Below are positions 37,316-45,972 of a stretch of 64,000 nucleotides of DNA, one piece after another. The translations under genes were made by a program, and so were the position numbers. Positions within the stretch are counted from its first letter, which is position 1, and each line of letters begins with the position of its first letter. The notes beneath the pieces were generated by a model. It saw only the letters and a program-made list of their open reading frames with translations, was not told the DNA's origin and ran no database searches. The stretch is from positions 1 to 64,000 of the forward strand of contig NZ_JAKIUR010000002.1 in NCBI RefSeq assembly GCF_021647475.1, given 5' to 3'. The DNA comes from Lutibacter sp. (GTDB lineage Bacteria; Bacteroidota; Bacteroidia; Flavobacteriales; Flavobacteriaceae).

Positions 37316-39958
37316 TTAGAATTTATAGCTTACACCAGCTTTTAAAGTAGTCCCATTAAAACCAAATTGATTTACTTCCCAAGGATATTTGAAACGTCCA
37401 CCAAGATCAGTTACAAAATCACCTTTAGTATCAATTGCATCAGGGTAAACATTTAATAAATTGTTTACAGATAAATTTACAGATACTTTTTCTGAAAAAG
37501 CATAATTAAAATTAAGATCGGTTACAACTTTTCCTGCAAAGGTTTGATCTTTATTAGGATCTGACGCATGTTGCCAAGTAACTTCACCAAAATAAGTATT
37601 ATTTAATTGTGCACTAAATTTATTTATTTCATAATCAAAACCTAATAAAATTTTAGTTTTTGGTCTAGAATCTGTAATTCTGGCTTGTTCTTTTCTGTTA
37701 AAAATGTCATATCCATTATCAGCTAAAATTTGTGGTGTTGCAATTTTTCCTACAATTTTAGTATCGTTAAAGTTTCCTGCTAAATTGATAGCTAAACTTC
37801 CTTCTCCTAATTCAAGATTTGAATACGATGCAGTAAAATCAACTCCATTTGTTTCCGTATTAACAGCATTAATAAAAAACTTAATACTGGTTACGTTGAA
37901 ATCATTTAAAATTTGCTCAACAGGATTTGTAGTTGTATTATCACCATCAAAACCAACTTCTCCTGTAAATAAAACCCTATCATTAACTTTAATATTATAA
38001 AAATCTAATGAAAAAGTTAAATTTCTGTCAGGTTTATAGGTGAATCCTACTGAAAAGTTTTTAGAAGTTTCAGCATGTAGTTGAGGTACTCCTAAACCAT
38101 CGCGAATTACTGGGTCAACATTATTGAAAGTTCCTTGGTTAGATATGGTACCTCCAGAAACTAATGTTTGAATATTACTTAAATAAATTTGATGTAATGA
38201 AGGAGCTCTAAAACCCGTTCCATAAGATGCACGTATTGCACCTTTATTTCCTAATTTATATCTTGAATCAACTTTCCATGAGGTATTACTTCCAAAATCA
38301 GAAAAATCCTCATAACGTACAGCACCACCTATTAAAAAATCCTTTGTAGCATCCCAATCAAGGTTTGCATATACACCGTAATTAGTTCTATCTTTATTTA
38401 TAGCATTTGCTGGTTGAATACCAGGGAATGATTGTGCTCCACCTCCAAAATAAGAATCTGGTTCACCTGCAGATGCTTTAAAAACTTCTTTTCTGGCTTC
38501 TGCTCCAAGAGCTAAACTTAATTGCCCAAAACTTCTGCTTAAATCAAAATTTGCTATTAAATTACTAAAAGAGTAAGCACCCGCTTTAAATTTTGTAGGG
38601 CTTGCAGCCCCTAAATCAGGATTTAAAGTATTTCCAATGGTATAATCAACTTGGTTCATCCCGAAAGTTCCACTTAAATCGGCTTTAAAACCTAAAAGGT
38701 CAAATTTTACACCAACACTATTCATAAAGTCTTGTATGTTAGCTTCAAATGTTGGTTGAAATCCTTGATATTCAGTTCCTGCAGCATGTAATAAATTATA
38801 TGGATCTGGAACCCAATATGGAGTTCTGTAAAGAGCAAAACTAGTTCCTTTTCTTGAGGTTAATCCACCAAAAGCATAAAATTCTCCAGAACTGTTTTTA
38901 AAAGGAAGCCCCATATTATAAAAAATTTTCCCTTCCTTCATTTCAGGCTGTCCTACAGTCATTCCCATATCAGGATTTTGTTGAAGCCAAGGAAGTGTAC
39001 CGTTCAATATTGCTGGGTCATTGAAAATAACGCCAAATAATCCATCACCTCCAGGTCTGCCAGCTCTGTTAGTAAGCTCTTGACGATAATAAGATAATGT
39101 AAAGTTTATGTAACCATTTTCGCCAACATTTAATGTTGAATTTATATCGGCACCTATATTAAAACCATCACCTTTAGTTGTAATCCCTGAATCTACATTT
39201 AAGTTGGTATATTCTACATTTTTCTTTAAAACAATATTAATAACACCAGCAATAGCGTCTGAACCATATTGAGCAGAAGCACCATCTCTTAAAACTTCAA
39301 TTCTTTCAATAGCAGCAGCAGGAATACTTTTCATGTCTGTACCAACTTCACCTTTTCCGGGGGTATCGTTAATATAAACTAAGGCACTTTGATTTTTTCT
39401 TTTACCATTAACCAATACTAATGTTCTACTTGGACCTAATCCTCTTAAATCTGCAGGGTCAAAATGTGCTGTTGCATCAGAAATGGTTTGATTAGAAGCA
39501 TTATAAGATGGAACTTTGTAGGTTAACATTTGTTCTATACTAGTTTTTCCAGTAGATTTTAGTTCCTGAACGCCAATATTATCAATTGGCACAGGAGAAT
39601 CTAACACGGTACGTGGTTTTGCTCTGTTCCCGGTTACTATAACTTCATTTAAACTAACTCCTTCTTCTTGGAGTTTGATAATAATATTGGATGAAGTAGT
39701 TATATGATGCTTCTTTGTTGTGAAACCAATAAAGGAAACAACTAAATTAGTAGGTAGATTAGATACTTTAAATTGAAAATCACCATTTTCATTAGATGTT
39801 GTACCATTTGATGTTCCTGCTTCTAATATTGTTGCAAAGGGAACACCATTCCCTTTATCATCAATAATTTTACCCGAAATTGTTGTTTGTCCCCAAGTTA
39901 GTAAAGGGAAAAACAATAATAACAATAAAAATTTTAATTGTGTAATTGATTTTTTCAT
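37316..39958 (-). CDS. TonB-dependent outer membrane receptor
   Basis: An 880-residue outer membrane protein. A signal peptide ends LLTWGQ. A CarboxypepD_reg-like domain follows (ISGKIIDDKGNGVPFATI), then VSLNEVIVTGNR as the TonB box region. The plug has DLRGLGPSRTLVLVNGKRKN and IERIEVLRDGASAQYGSDAIAGVINIVLKK. The beta-barrel ends LKAGVSYKF. It is not paired with a SusD gene, so it belongs to the general TonB receptor group. The ligand (siderophore, vitamin or glycan) cannot be inferred. It is transcribed divergently from the moxR operon across a 304-base gap. Confidence 0.93.
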   Translation of the reverse strand: MKKSITQLKFLLLLLFFPLLTWGQTTISGKIIDDKGNGVPFATILEAGTSNGTTSNENGDFQFKVSNLPTNLVVSFIGFTTKKHHITTSSNIIIKLQEEGVSLNEVIVTGNRAKPRTVLDSPVPIDNIGVQELKSTGKTSIEQMLTYKVPSYNASNQTISDATAHFDPADLRGLGPSRTLVLVNGKRKNQSALVYINDTPGKGEVGTDMKSIPAAAIERIEVLRDGASAQYGSDAIAGVINIVLKKNVEYTNLNVDSGITTKGDGFNIGADINSTLNVGENGYINFTLSYYRQELTNRAGRPGGDGLFGVIFNDPAILNGTLPWLQQNPDMGMTVGQPEMKEGKIFYNMGLPFKNSSGEFYAFGGLTSRKGTSFALYRTPYWVPDPYNLLHAAGTEYQGFQPTFEANIQDFMNSVGVKFDLLGFKADLSGTFGMNQVDYTIGNTLNPDLGAASPTKFKAGAYSFSNLIANFDLSRSFGQLSLALGAEARKEVFKASAGEPDSYFGGGAQSFPGIQPANAINKDRTNYGVYANLDWDATKDFLIGGAVRYEDFSDFGSNTSWKVDSRYKLGNKGAIRASYGTGFRAPSLHQIYLSNIQTLVSGGTISNQGTFNNVDPVIRDGLGVPQLHAETSKNFSVGFTYKPDRNLTFSLDFYNIKVNDRVLFTGEVGFDGDNTTTNPVEQILNDFNVTSIKFFINAVNTETNGVDFTASYSNLELGEGSLAINLAGNFNDTKIVGKIATPQILADNGYDIFNRKEQARITDSRPKTKILLGFDYEINKFSAQLNNTYFGEVTWQHASDPNKDQTFAGKVVTDLNFNYAFSEKVSVNLSVNNLLNVYPDAIDTKGDFVTDLGGRFKYPWEVNQFGFNGTTLKAGVSYKF

Positions 39959-40048
39959 ATATAGTAATATTTAAATTTCGGTAAATATTAAAAAAATGTT
40001 AAAACTTACCAAGTAATTCAATTAAAAATGCACATATTTAACAACTTT

Positions 40049-40160
40049 AATGATAAGTGTTTAAAAAACAACACTTATCATTGAATAATAGTTATTTTTT
40101 ATAATTTTTAAATATGAAAAACTTTTAAAAAGTGAAAATCCTGTTAAACCTTAAGGTTTA
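40049..40160. promoter_or_regulatory. Two palindromes in the gap between the TonB receptor and moxR
   Basis: The gap 39959-40262 separates divergent genes. It holds a stem-loop whose arms AATGATAAGTGTT (40049-40061) and 40070-40082 pair perfectly, and a perfect 16-base palindrome TAAACCTTAAGGTTTA at 40145-40160. Neither is followed by a T run. They are candidate operators or leader structures. Nothing else was recognised in the gap. Confidence 0.4.
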
Positions 40161-40262
40161 GTTTGATTTTTAACCTATTTTTAACAGCAAAAAATGAAAA
40201 TTATGTGCTACTTGCACGGTGAATTTTAAGAAGGTTATTTTACCCAAAAAAATAAATATAAC

Positions 40263-41270
40263 ATGTTAGAAGAAAGCAATGTATCAGTTGATATTAAAGC
40301 TATTAACGAGAAAATAGAAGCGGAAAGTGCTTTTATTGATTTATTAATGATGGAAATGAATAAAGTAATTGTTGGCCAAAAACATATGGTGGAACGCTTA
40401 CTTATTGGTTTGTTAGGTAATGGACATATTTTATTAGAAGGTGTGCCAGGATTGGCAAAAACTTTAGCTATTAGCACATTATCTAAAGCTGTTCATGGAA
40501 AATTTAGTAGATTACAATTTACCCCAGATTTATTACCTGCGGACATTGTTGGTACTATGATTTATAATATGAAAGACAATGATTTTTCTATTAAAAAAGG
40601 ACCAATTTTTGCCAATTTTGTTTTGGCAGATGAAATAAACCGTGCTCCAGCAAAAGTGCAATCAGCTTTATTAGAAGCCATGCAAGAGCGTCAAATTACT
40701 ATTGGTGATACTACTTTTAAATTAGACGATCCTTTTCTAGTAATGGCTACTCAAAACCCAATAGAGCAAGAAGGAACTTATCCTTTACCAGAAGCTCAAA
40801 TTGACCGTTTTATGTTAAAAACTGTAATTGATTATCCAAAAATTGCTGAAGAGCAACTAATTATGCGTAAAAATTTAAATGGGAGTTTTGGTGATGTTAA
40901 ACCCGTTGCGTCTTTAGAGCAAATTAATAGAGCTAGAAATGCTGTTAAAGAAGTTTATATGGATGAGAAAATTGAAAAATATATTTTAGATATTATTTTT
41001 GCTACTCGTTATCCTGAAAAATATAATTTACCTGAATTAAAAGGACTTATTAGTTTTGGAGCTTCTCCTCGTGGGAGTATCAATTTAGCATTGTCAGCAA
41101 AATGTTATGCATTTATTAGAAGACGAGGATATGTTATTCCAGAAGATATTAGAGCAATGGTACCTGATGTTTTACGTCATAGAATAGGACTTACTTATGA
41201 AGCCGAAGCCGAAAATGTTACTTCCGAAGAAATTATTTCTAAAATAATTAATGAAGTAGAAGTCCCTTAA
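40263..41270 (+). CDS. moxR: MoxR family AAA+ ATPase
   Basis: A 335-residue ATPase with Walker A GVPGLAKT near residues 60-67, Walker B VLADEINRAPAK, sensor 1 ATQNPIEQEGTYPLPEAQ and the C-terminal lid domain. MoxR proteins act as chaperones that insert metal ions or remodel proteins with von Willebrand factor A domains. It is the first gene of the DUF58-Bat cluster and presumably acts on BatA and BatB. Confidence 0.94.
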   Translation: MLEESNVSVDIKAINEKIEAESAFIDLLMMEMNKVIVGQKHMVERLLIGLLGNGHILLEGVPGLAKTLAISTLSKAVHGKFSRLQFTPDLLPADIVGTMIYNMKDNDFSIKKGPIFANFVLADEINRAPAKVQSALLEAMQERQITIGDTTFKLDDPFLVMATQNPIEQEGTYPLPEAQIDRFMLKTVIDYPKIAEEQLIMRKNLNGSFGDVKPVASLEQINRARNAVKEVYMDEKIEKYILDIIFATRYPEKYNLPELKGLISFGASPRGSINLALSAKCYAFIRRRGYVIPEDIRAMVPDVLRHRIGLTYEAEAENVTSEEIISKIINEVEVP

Positions 41271-41332
41271 AATTAAATAGATTTTTTAAGAACAATTAAT
41301 GAATTTCTTTTTAATTTTTCTAACCTAAATTT

Positions 41333-42205
41333 ATGGAAACCAAAGAAATACTTAAAAAAGTTCGAAAAATAGAAATTAAGACACGCAGGTTGTCTGATCA
41401 TATTTTTTCTGGTGAATATCATAGTTCATTTAAGGGACGAGGTATGACTTTTTCAGAAGTAAGACAATACCAATTTGGAGATGATGTTAGGTCTATTGAT
41501 TGGAATGTTACCGCAAGATATCATGAACCTTATGTTAAAGTTTTTGAAGAAGAACGTGAATTAACTATGGTTTTAATGGTAGATGTTAGTGGTTCTGAAT
41601 TATTTGGAACAACAAAACAGTTTAAGAAAAATACCATTACTGAAATTGCTGCAACATTGGCGTTTTCAGCAATTCAAAATAATGATAAAGTAGGTCTTTT
41701 GCTATTCTCCGATCAAACTGAATTATACATCCCTCCAAAAAAAGGAAGAAGTCATGTGTTGCGAATTATTAGAGAATTAATTGAATTTAAACCTAAAAGT
41801 ACAAAAACAAATATTTCTGAAGCCCTTAAATTTATATCTAGTGTGCAAAAGAAAAAAGCTATTGTTTTTATATTATCCGATTTTTTAGATGATGAATATG
41901 AAGCTACTTTAAAAATTGTAGGTAAAAAACATGACGTAACAGGAATTAGAATATTTGATAAACACGAAATTTCTATGCCAAACCTTGGTTTAGTTCCAAT
42001 GTTAGACGCCGAAACAAAAGAAGTAATGCTTGTAAATACTGCTTCCAAAAAAGTTAGAAATAGTTATGCGGGTTATTATTTAAAAACTGCTAATTATTTT
42101 GAAAAATCTTTTAGTCGTAGTGGAGCTGGAGTTATAAGTTCTCAAATAGGTGAAAGTTATGTAAAAAAATTACTAGGATATTTTAAGCAAAAAGGAGTAA
42201 GATAG
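41333..42205 (+). CDS. DUF58 domain protein
   Basis: A 290-residue cytoplasmic protein with the DUF58 signature FKGRGMTFSEVRQYQFGDDVRSIDWNVTAR, followed by a von Willebrand A-like fold (MVLMVDVSGSELFG). DUF58 proteins nearly always follow moxR in Bat operons. Their exact function is unknown; they probably bridge MoxR and the membrane VWA proteins. It lies 62 bases after moxR and 9 bases before the next gene. Confidence 0.9.
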   Translation: METKEILKKVRKIEIKTRRLSDHIFSGEYHSSFKGRGMTFSEVRQYQFGDDVRSIDWNVTARYHEPYVKVFEEERELTMVLMVDVSGSELFGTTKQFKKNTITEIAATLAFSAIQNNDKVGLLLFSDQTELYIPPKKGRSHVLRIIRELIEFKPKSTKTNISEALKFISSVQKKKAIVFILSDFLDDEYEATLKIVGKKHDVTGIRIFDKHEISMPNLGLVPMLDAETKEVMLVNTASKKVRNSYAGYYLKTANYFEKSFSRSGAGVISSQIGESYVKKLLGYFKQKGVR

Positions 42206-42214
42206 AACGTTTGT

Positions 42215-43135
42215 ATGAGCCTCATGAAAAAACAGTTAATATATATAATGGTTTGTTTAGGTTTTATTGGGTTTTCACAAGAAAGCCCTGTAAAAGTTAG
42301 TACAGATACCACATTTATTAGAATAGGAGAACAATTTCAATACAAAGTATCAGTAGATAAAGGTACTAAAGTGGTTTTTCCAAAGCTTCAATTAGATAGC
42401 TTGCATAAAGTAGAAGTAATAACTGCTTTACCAGTGGATACACTTAAAAATAAATTAGAAAAAAAATATGTACTTACTAGTTTTGATAGCGGACAATATG
42501 TAATTCCTCAACAACAAGTTTTAATAAATAATAAAAAATACCTTACAGATTCTTTGTTGATAAATGTTGCTACGGTAAAAGTGGACACTACTAAGCAAAA
42601 AATGTTTCTAATTAAAGCTGTAAAAAGTGAACCTAAAATATTAGACGATTACTTGCACTTATGGTGGCTAATATTCCCTTTACTAGCAATAATAGGACTT
42701 ATTTTATATTTTATCTTAAGAAAAAAAGAAAAAAAAGAAGCAGTTAAAGTTTACATTCCGCCAATTCAAGAAGCAATGCAACGCCTAAAAGAACTTGATG
42801 AAAAGCAGTTATTAAAACAGCATAAAGTTAAATTGTATTATTCTGAATTAACAGAAATAGTTAGATCTTATATTGAAAAGGATATTAATATTCCAGCATT
42901 AGAATCTACCACAAATGAATTATTAGAAACGATAAAAGATTTTAATGAATCTAGTAAACTAGGCATTTCAAAAGAAACCATTAAGGAACTAAAAGAAGTT
43001 TTACAAAATGCTGATTTAGCGAAATTTGCAAAATACAAACCAATAGTTGAAGAAATTAAAGCAGATAGAACGCTATCAGAACGTATTTTACAAAATTTAA
43101 AACCTATTAAAAATACTGAAAATGAATTGGAATAA
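42215..43135 (+). CDS. Bat-operon membrane protein of unknown function
   Basis: A 306-residue protein. It has a signal sequence (IYIMVCLGFIGFSQ), a periplasmic region of about 130 residues with a beta-sandwich-like pattern, one membrane helix (LWWLIFPLLAIIGLILYFIL, about 149-168) and a charged helical cytoplasmic half. The design is like a shortened BatD. Start codons at 42215 and 42224 are both possible. The stop overlaps the ATG of batA, so it is translated with it. It probably belongs to the same membrane complex; the specific role is unknown. Confidence 0.75.
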   Translation: MSLMKKQLIYIMVCLGFIGFSQESPVKVSTDTTFIRIGEQFQYKVSVDKGTKVVFPKLQLDSLHKVEVITALPVDTLKNKLEKKYVLTSFDSGQYVIPQQQVLINNKKYLTDSLLINVATVKVDTTKQKMFLIKAVKSEPKILDDYLHLWWLIFPLLAIIGLILYFILRKKEKKEAVKVYIPPIQEAMQRLKELDEKQLLKQHKVKLYYSELTEIVRSYIEKDINIPALESTTNELLETIKDFNESSKLGISKETIKELKEVLQNADLAKFAKYKPIVEEIKADRTLSERILQNLKPIKNTENELE

Positions 43136-44129
43136 CTTTGAGTTTTTACATCCTCAGTTTTTATGGTTGTTATTGTTATTACCAATAATAGCTGTTTGGT
43201 ATTTTTTAAATCAAAAAAAAGATGCTTCAACCTTAAGTGTTTCAAGTTTAAAAGGATTTAAAGCATCACCATCATTAATTTCAAAATTAAAACCATTTTT
43301 AGCAATTTTACGATTATTGGCAATTGCTTTACTAATTATTGCTTTAGCTCGCCCAAGAATTGTAGCAGTTAGTAAACGTACTAAAACAAATAAAGGAATT
43401 GATATTGTTATGGCAATTGACGTTTCAGCAAGTATGTTAGCACGAGATTTAAAACCAAACCGATTAGAAGCTCTAAAAAAAGTAGCTACTCAATTCGTAA
43501 ATCAAAGACCTAATGATAGAATTGGTATTGTAGTTTATGCAGGAGAAAGTTTTACAAAAACTCCTATAACCAGTGATAAACGAATTATTAGAAATACAAT
43601 AGCCAATATTAAATGGGGAGAATTAGATGGAGGAACTGCTATTGGCATGGGTTTAGGCTCTGCAGTTAATAGATTAAAAGGCAGTAAAGCCAAAAGTAAA
43701 GTTATTATTTTATTAACTGACGGAGTTAATAATACAGGTTTTGTAGATCCTAAAACAGCTACAGAATTAGCTGCAGGATTAGGAATTAAAGTGTACACCA
43801 TTGGTTTAGGAACTAATGGAACGGCATCATTTCCTTATGCAAAAGACCCAAGAACAGGAAAATTATTATTTAGAAGTTCACCTGTAGAAATAGATGAAGG
43901 ATTGCTTAAATATATAGCTAAAGAAACAGGAGGAAGATATTTTAGAGCAACAGATAATACAAAGTTGAAAGCTATTTATAATGAAATTAATAAACTTGAA
44001 AAAACAAAAATTGACGAGTTTAAATACTATAATTACGATGAAAAATATCGAGAATTAGTATTACTGGCTTTGTTTTTAATAGTATTGGAATTTGTGCTAA
44101 AAAACACAATATTTAAAAGTTTTATATAA
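43122..44129 (+). CDS. batA: BatA-like von Willebrand factor A membrane protein
   Basis: A 335-residue protein. It begins with two N-terminal helices (LWLLLLLPIIAVWYFLNQ and LAILRLLAIALLIIALARPR), then a VWA domain with the metal-binding MIDAS motif IDVSASMLARD and the later Thr and Asp (LLTDGVNN). A C-terminal helix near residue 310 completes it. In Bacteroidota the Bat proteins were linked to oxygen tolerance and form a membrane complex. The gene is between the unknown Bat protein (overlap) and batB (25 bases). Confidence 0.92.
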   Translation: MNWNNFEFLHPQFLWLLLLLPIIAVWYFLNQKKDASTLSVSSLKGFKASPSLISKLKPFLAILRLLAIALLIIALARPRIVAVSKRTKTNKGIDIVMAIDVSASMLARDLKPNRLEALKKVATQFVNQRPNDRIGIVVYAGESFTKTPITSDKRIIRNTIANIKWGELDGGTAIGMGLGSAVNRLKGSKAKSKVIILLTDGVNNTGFVDPKTATELAAGLGIKVYTIGLGTNGTASFPYAKDPRTGKLLFRSSPVEIDEGLLKYIAKETGGRYFRATDNTKLKAIYNEINKLEKTKIDEFKYYNYDEKYRELVLLALFLIVLEFVLKNTIFKSFI

Positions 44130-44154
44130 TTAAATTAAGAAATTAACAAATAAA

Positions 44155-45195
44155 ATGTATCAATTAGAAGAACCAACATATTTTTATTATTTGCTTGTAA
44201 TCCCAGCAATGTTGGTGCTATTTATTGGAGTGCTTTGGTGGAAAAAAAGAAAACAAAAACAGTTTGCTTCAAAAGAATTATTTGATAAATTAAGTCCTGA
44301 AAAATCAACTTTTAAATCAGTATTAAAATTTAGTTTTTTAGCTATTGCCATTGCTTTGATAATAATTTCATTGGTAAATCCAAAAATGGGAACAAAATTA
44401 GAAACGGTTAAACGAGAAGGTGTTGATATTGTTTTTGCTTTAGATGTTTCTAAAAGTATGTTAGCAGAAGATATTGCTCCAAGCAGGTTAGCTAAAGCCA
44501 AACAAATTATTACTAAAATAATTGATAACCTAGGAAGTGATAGAGTTGGAATTGTTGTTTACGCAGGAAATTCATACCCATTATTGCCAATCACTACAGA
44601 TCATGCCGCTGCAAAAATGTTTTTACAAAATGCAAATCCAGATATGGTTTCTAGCCAGGGAACCGCAATTAATGAAGCTATAGAAAAATCTATCACTTTT
44701 TTTGATGACAATGAGCAAACAAACCGCTATTTATTTGTAGTTTCTGATGGAGAAGATCACGGAGAAAATGCTTTGAGTGCTGTAGAAAAAGCAACAAAAG
44801 AAGGTATTAAAGTGTTTACCATTGGAGTTGGCACTGAAAAAGGAGCCCCAATTCCTATTAAAAAAGATGGAACGGTTGTCAGCTACAAAAAAGATAGTAA
44901 AGGCGAAGTGGTAATTACTCAATTAAATCCAAAAATTTTGGGAGAAATAGCTTCAGCAGGAAAAGGCAGTTATATTGACGGGAATAAAACTCAAAAAGCC
45001 ATAGATTATGTCAATAATTTAATTTCAAAAGCCAATAAAACGGAGTTTGATGCCAAGCAGTTTTCAGATTATAAATCTCAATTTCAATGGTTTATTGGTT
45101 TTGGATTATTGTTTTTACTTTTTGATACGTTTTTACTAGAAAAGAAAACCAAATGGATTCAAAAATTAAACCTATTTAATCAAACTAAAAATTAG
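44155..45195 (+). CDS. batB: BatB-like von Willebrand factor A membrane protein
   Basis: A 346-residue paralogue of BatA. It has the same two helices at the start (YYLLVIPAMLVLFIGVLWW and FSFLAIAIALIIISLVNP), a VWA domain with MIDAS motif ALDVSKSMLAED and VVSDGEDHGE, and a helix near the C-terminus. It likely pairs with BatA. The batC gene starts eight bases after its stop. Confidence 0.92.
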   Translation: MYQLEEPTYFYYLLVIPAMLVLFIGVLWWKKRKQKQFASKELFDKLSPEKSTFKSVLKFSFLAIAIALIIISLVNPKMGTKLETVKREGVDIVFALDVSKSMLAEDIAPSRLAKAKQIITKIIDNLGSDRVGIVVYAGNSYPLLPITTDHAAAKMFLQNANPDMVSSQGTAINEAIEKSITFFDDNEQTNRYLFVVSDGEDHGENALSAVEKATKEGIKVFTIGVGTEKGAPIPIKKDGTVVSYKKDSKGEVVITQLNPKILGEIASAGKGSYIDGNKTQKAIDYVNNLISKANKTEFDAKQFSDYKSQFQWFIGFGLLFLLFDTFLLEKKTKWIQKLNLFNQTKN

Positions 45196-45202
45196 AAATA
45201 TC

Positions 45203-45970
45203 ATGAAAAAAAGTATTGTTATTTTAATTTTATGTTTAACTAATCTTGGTTTCGCACAACAAAAAAACAATAAAAAGTTAGAACGAGTTGCAAGAGAAGA
45301 AGTAAGAAAAGGAAACAAATTGTATAATCAATTAAAATTTAAAGACGCTGAGGTTGCTTATAAAAAAGCATTGGATGACAATCCTAATTATCCAAAAGCT
45401 TCTTATAATTTAGGAAATGCATTATATCAGCAAAACAGAACTAAAGAAGCTGTAAGCCAATATGAATTAGTTGAAAAAACTTTTAAAGATAAAATGGGTA
45501 AAGCTGAAGCATTTCATAATATGGGAAATTCATTTATGAAAGCTAAGCAATATGCAAAAGCTGTAGAAGCTTATAAAAACGCCTTAAGAAACAATTCTAA
45601 GGATGATGAAACTAGATATAATTTAGCATTGGCTCAAAAATTGCTTAAAAAACAACAGCAACAAAATAAAAACAATAAGAAAAATAAAAAGAACAATAAG
45701 GATAATAAAAAAAATAAAAAGGACAAGAATAAGGACAATAAAAAGGATAAAAATAAAGGAAAAGACAAAAAAGATAATAAAGGTAATTCAAAGAAAAATA
45801 AACCTAAAGATGAGAAAAAACAACCACCAAAACCTCGTCCAAATCAATTATCACCTAAGCAAATGAAACAGTTATTAGATGCTATGAATAACGAGGAAAA
45901 TAAAACGCGAAAAAAATTAAATGCTAAAAAAGCAAAAGGCAGAAAAATAAAACAAGAAAAGGATTGGTAA
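45203..45970 (+). CDS. batC: BatC-like TPR protein
   Basis: A 255-residue exported protein (signal peptide LTNLGFAQ) with three to four tetratricopeptide repeats (about residues 35-150; NYPKASYNLGNALYQQ, AEAFHNMGNSFMKAKQYAKA). A low-complexity tail of about 60 Lys and Asn residues follows (about 150-215), then a proline-rich stretch and a basic end. The tail is encoded by an A-rich tract at about 45650-45830. TPRs suggest a scaffold for the Bat complex in the periplasm. Confidence 0.88.
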   Translation: MKKSIVILILCLTNLGFAQQKNNKKLERVAREEVRKGNKLYNQLKFKDAEVAYKKALDDNPNYPKASYNLGNALYQQNRTKEAVSQYELVEKTFKDKMGKAEAFHNMGNSFMKAKQYAKAVEAYKNALRNNSKDDETRYNLALAQKLLKKQQQQNKNNKKNKKNNKDNKKNKKDKNKDNKKDKNKGKDKKDNKGNSKKNKPKDEKKQPPKPRPNQLSPKQMKQLLDAMNNEENKTRKKLNAKKAKGRKIKQEKDW

Positions 45971-45972
45971 AA

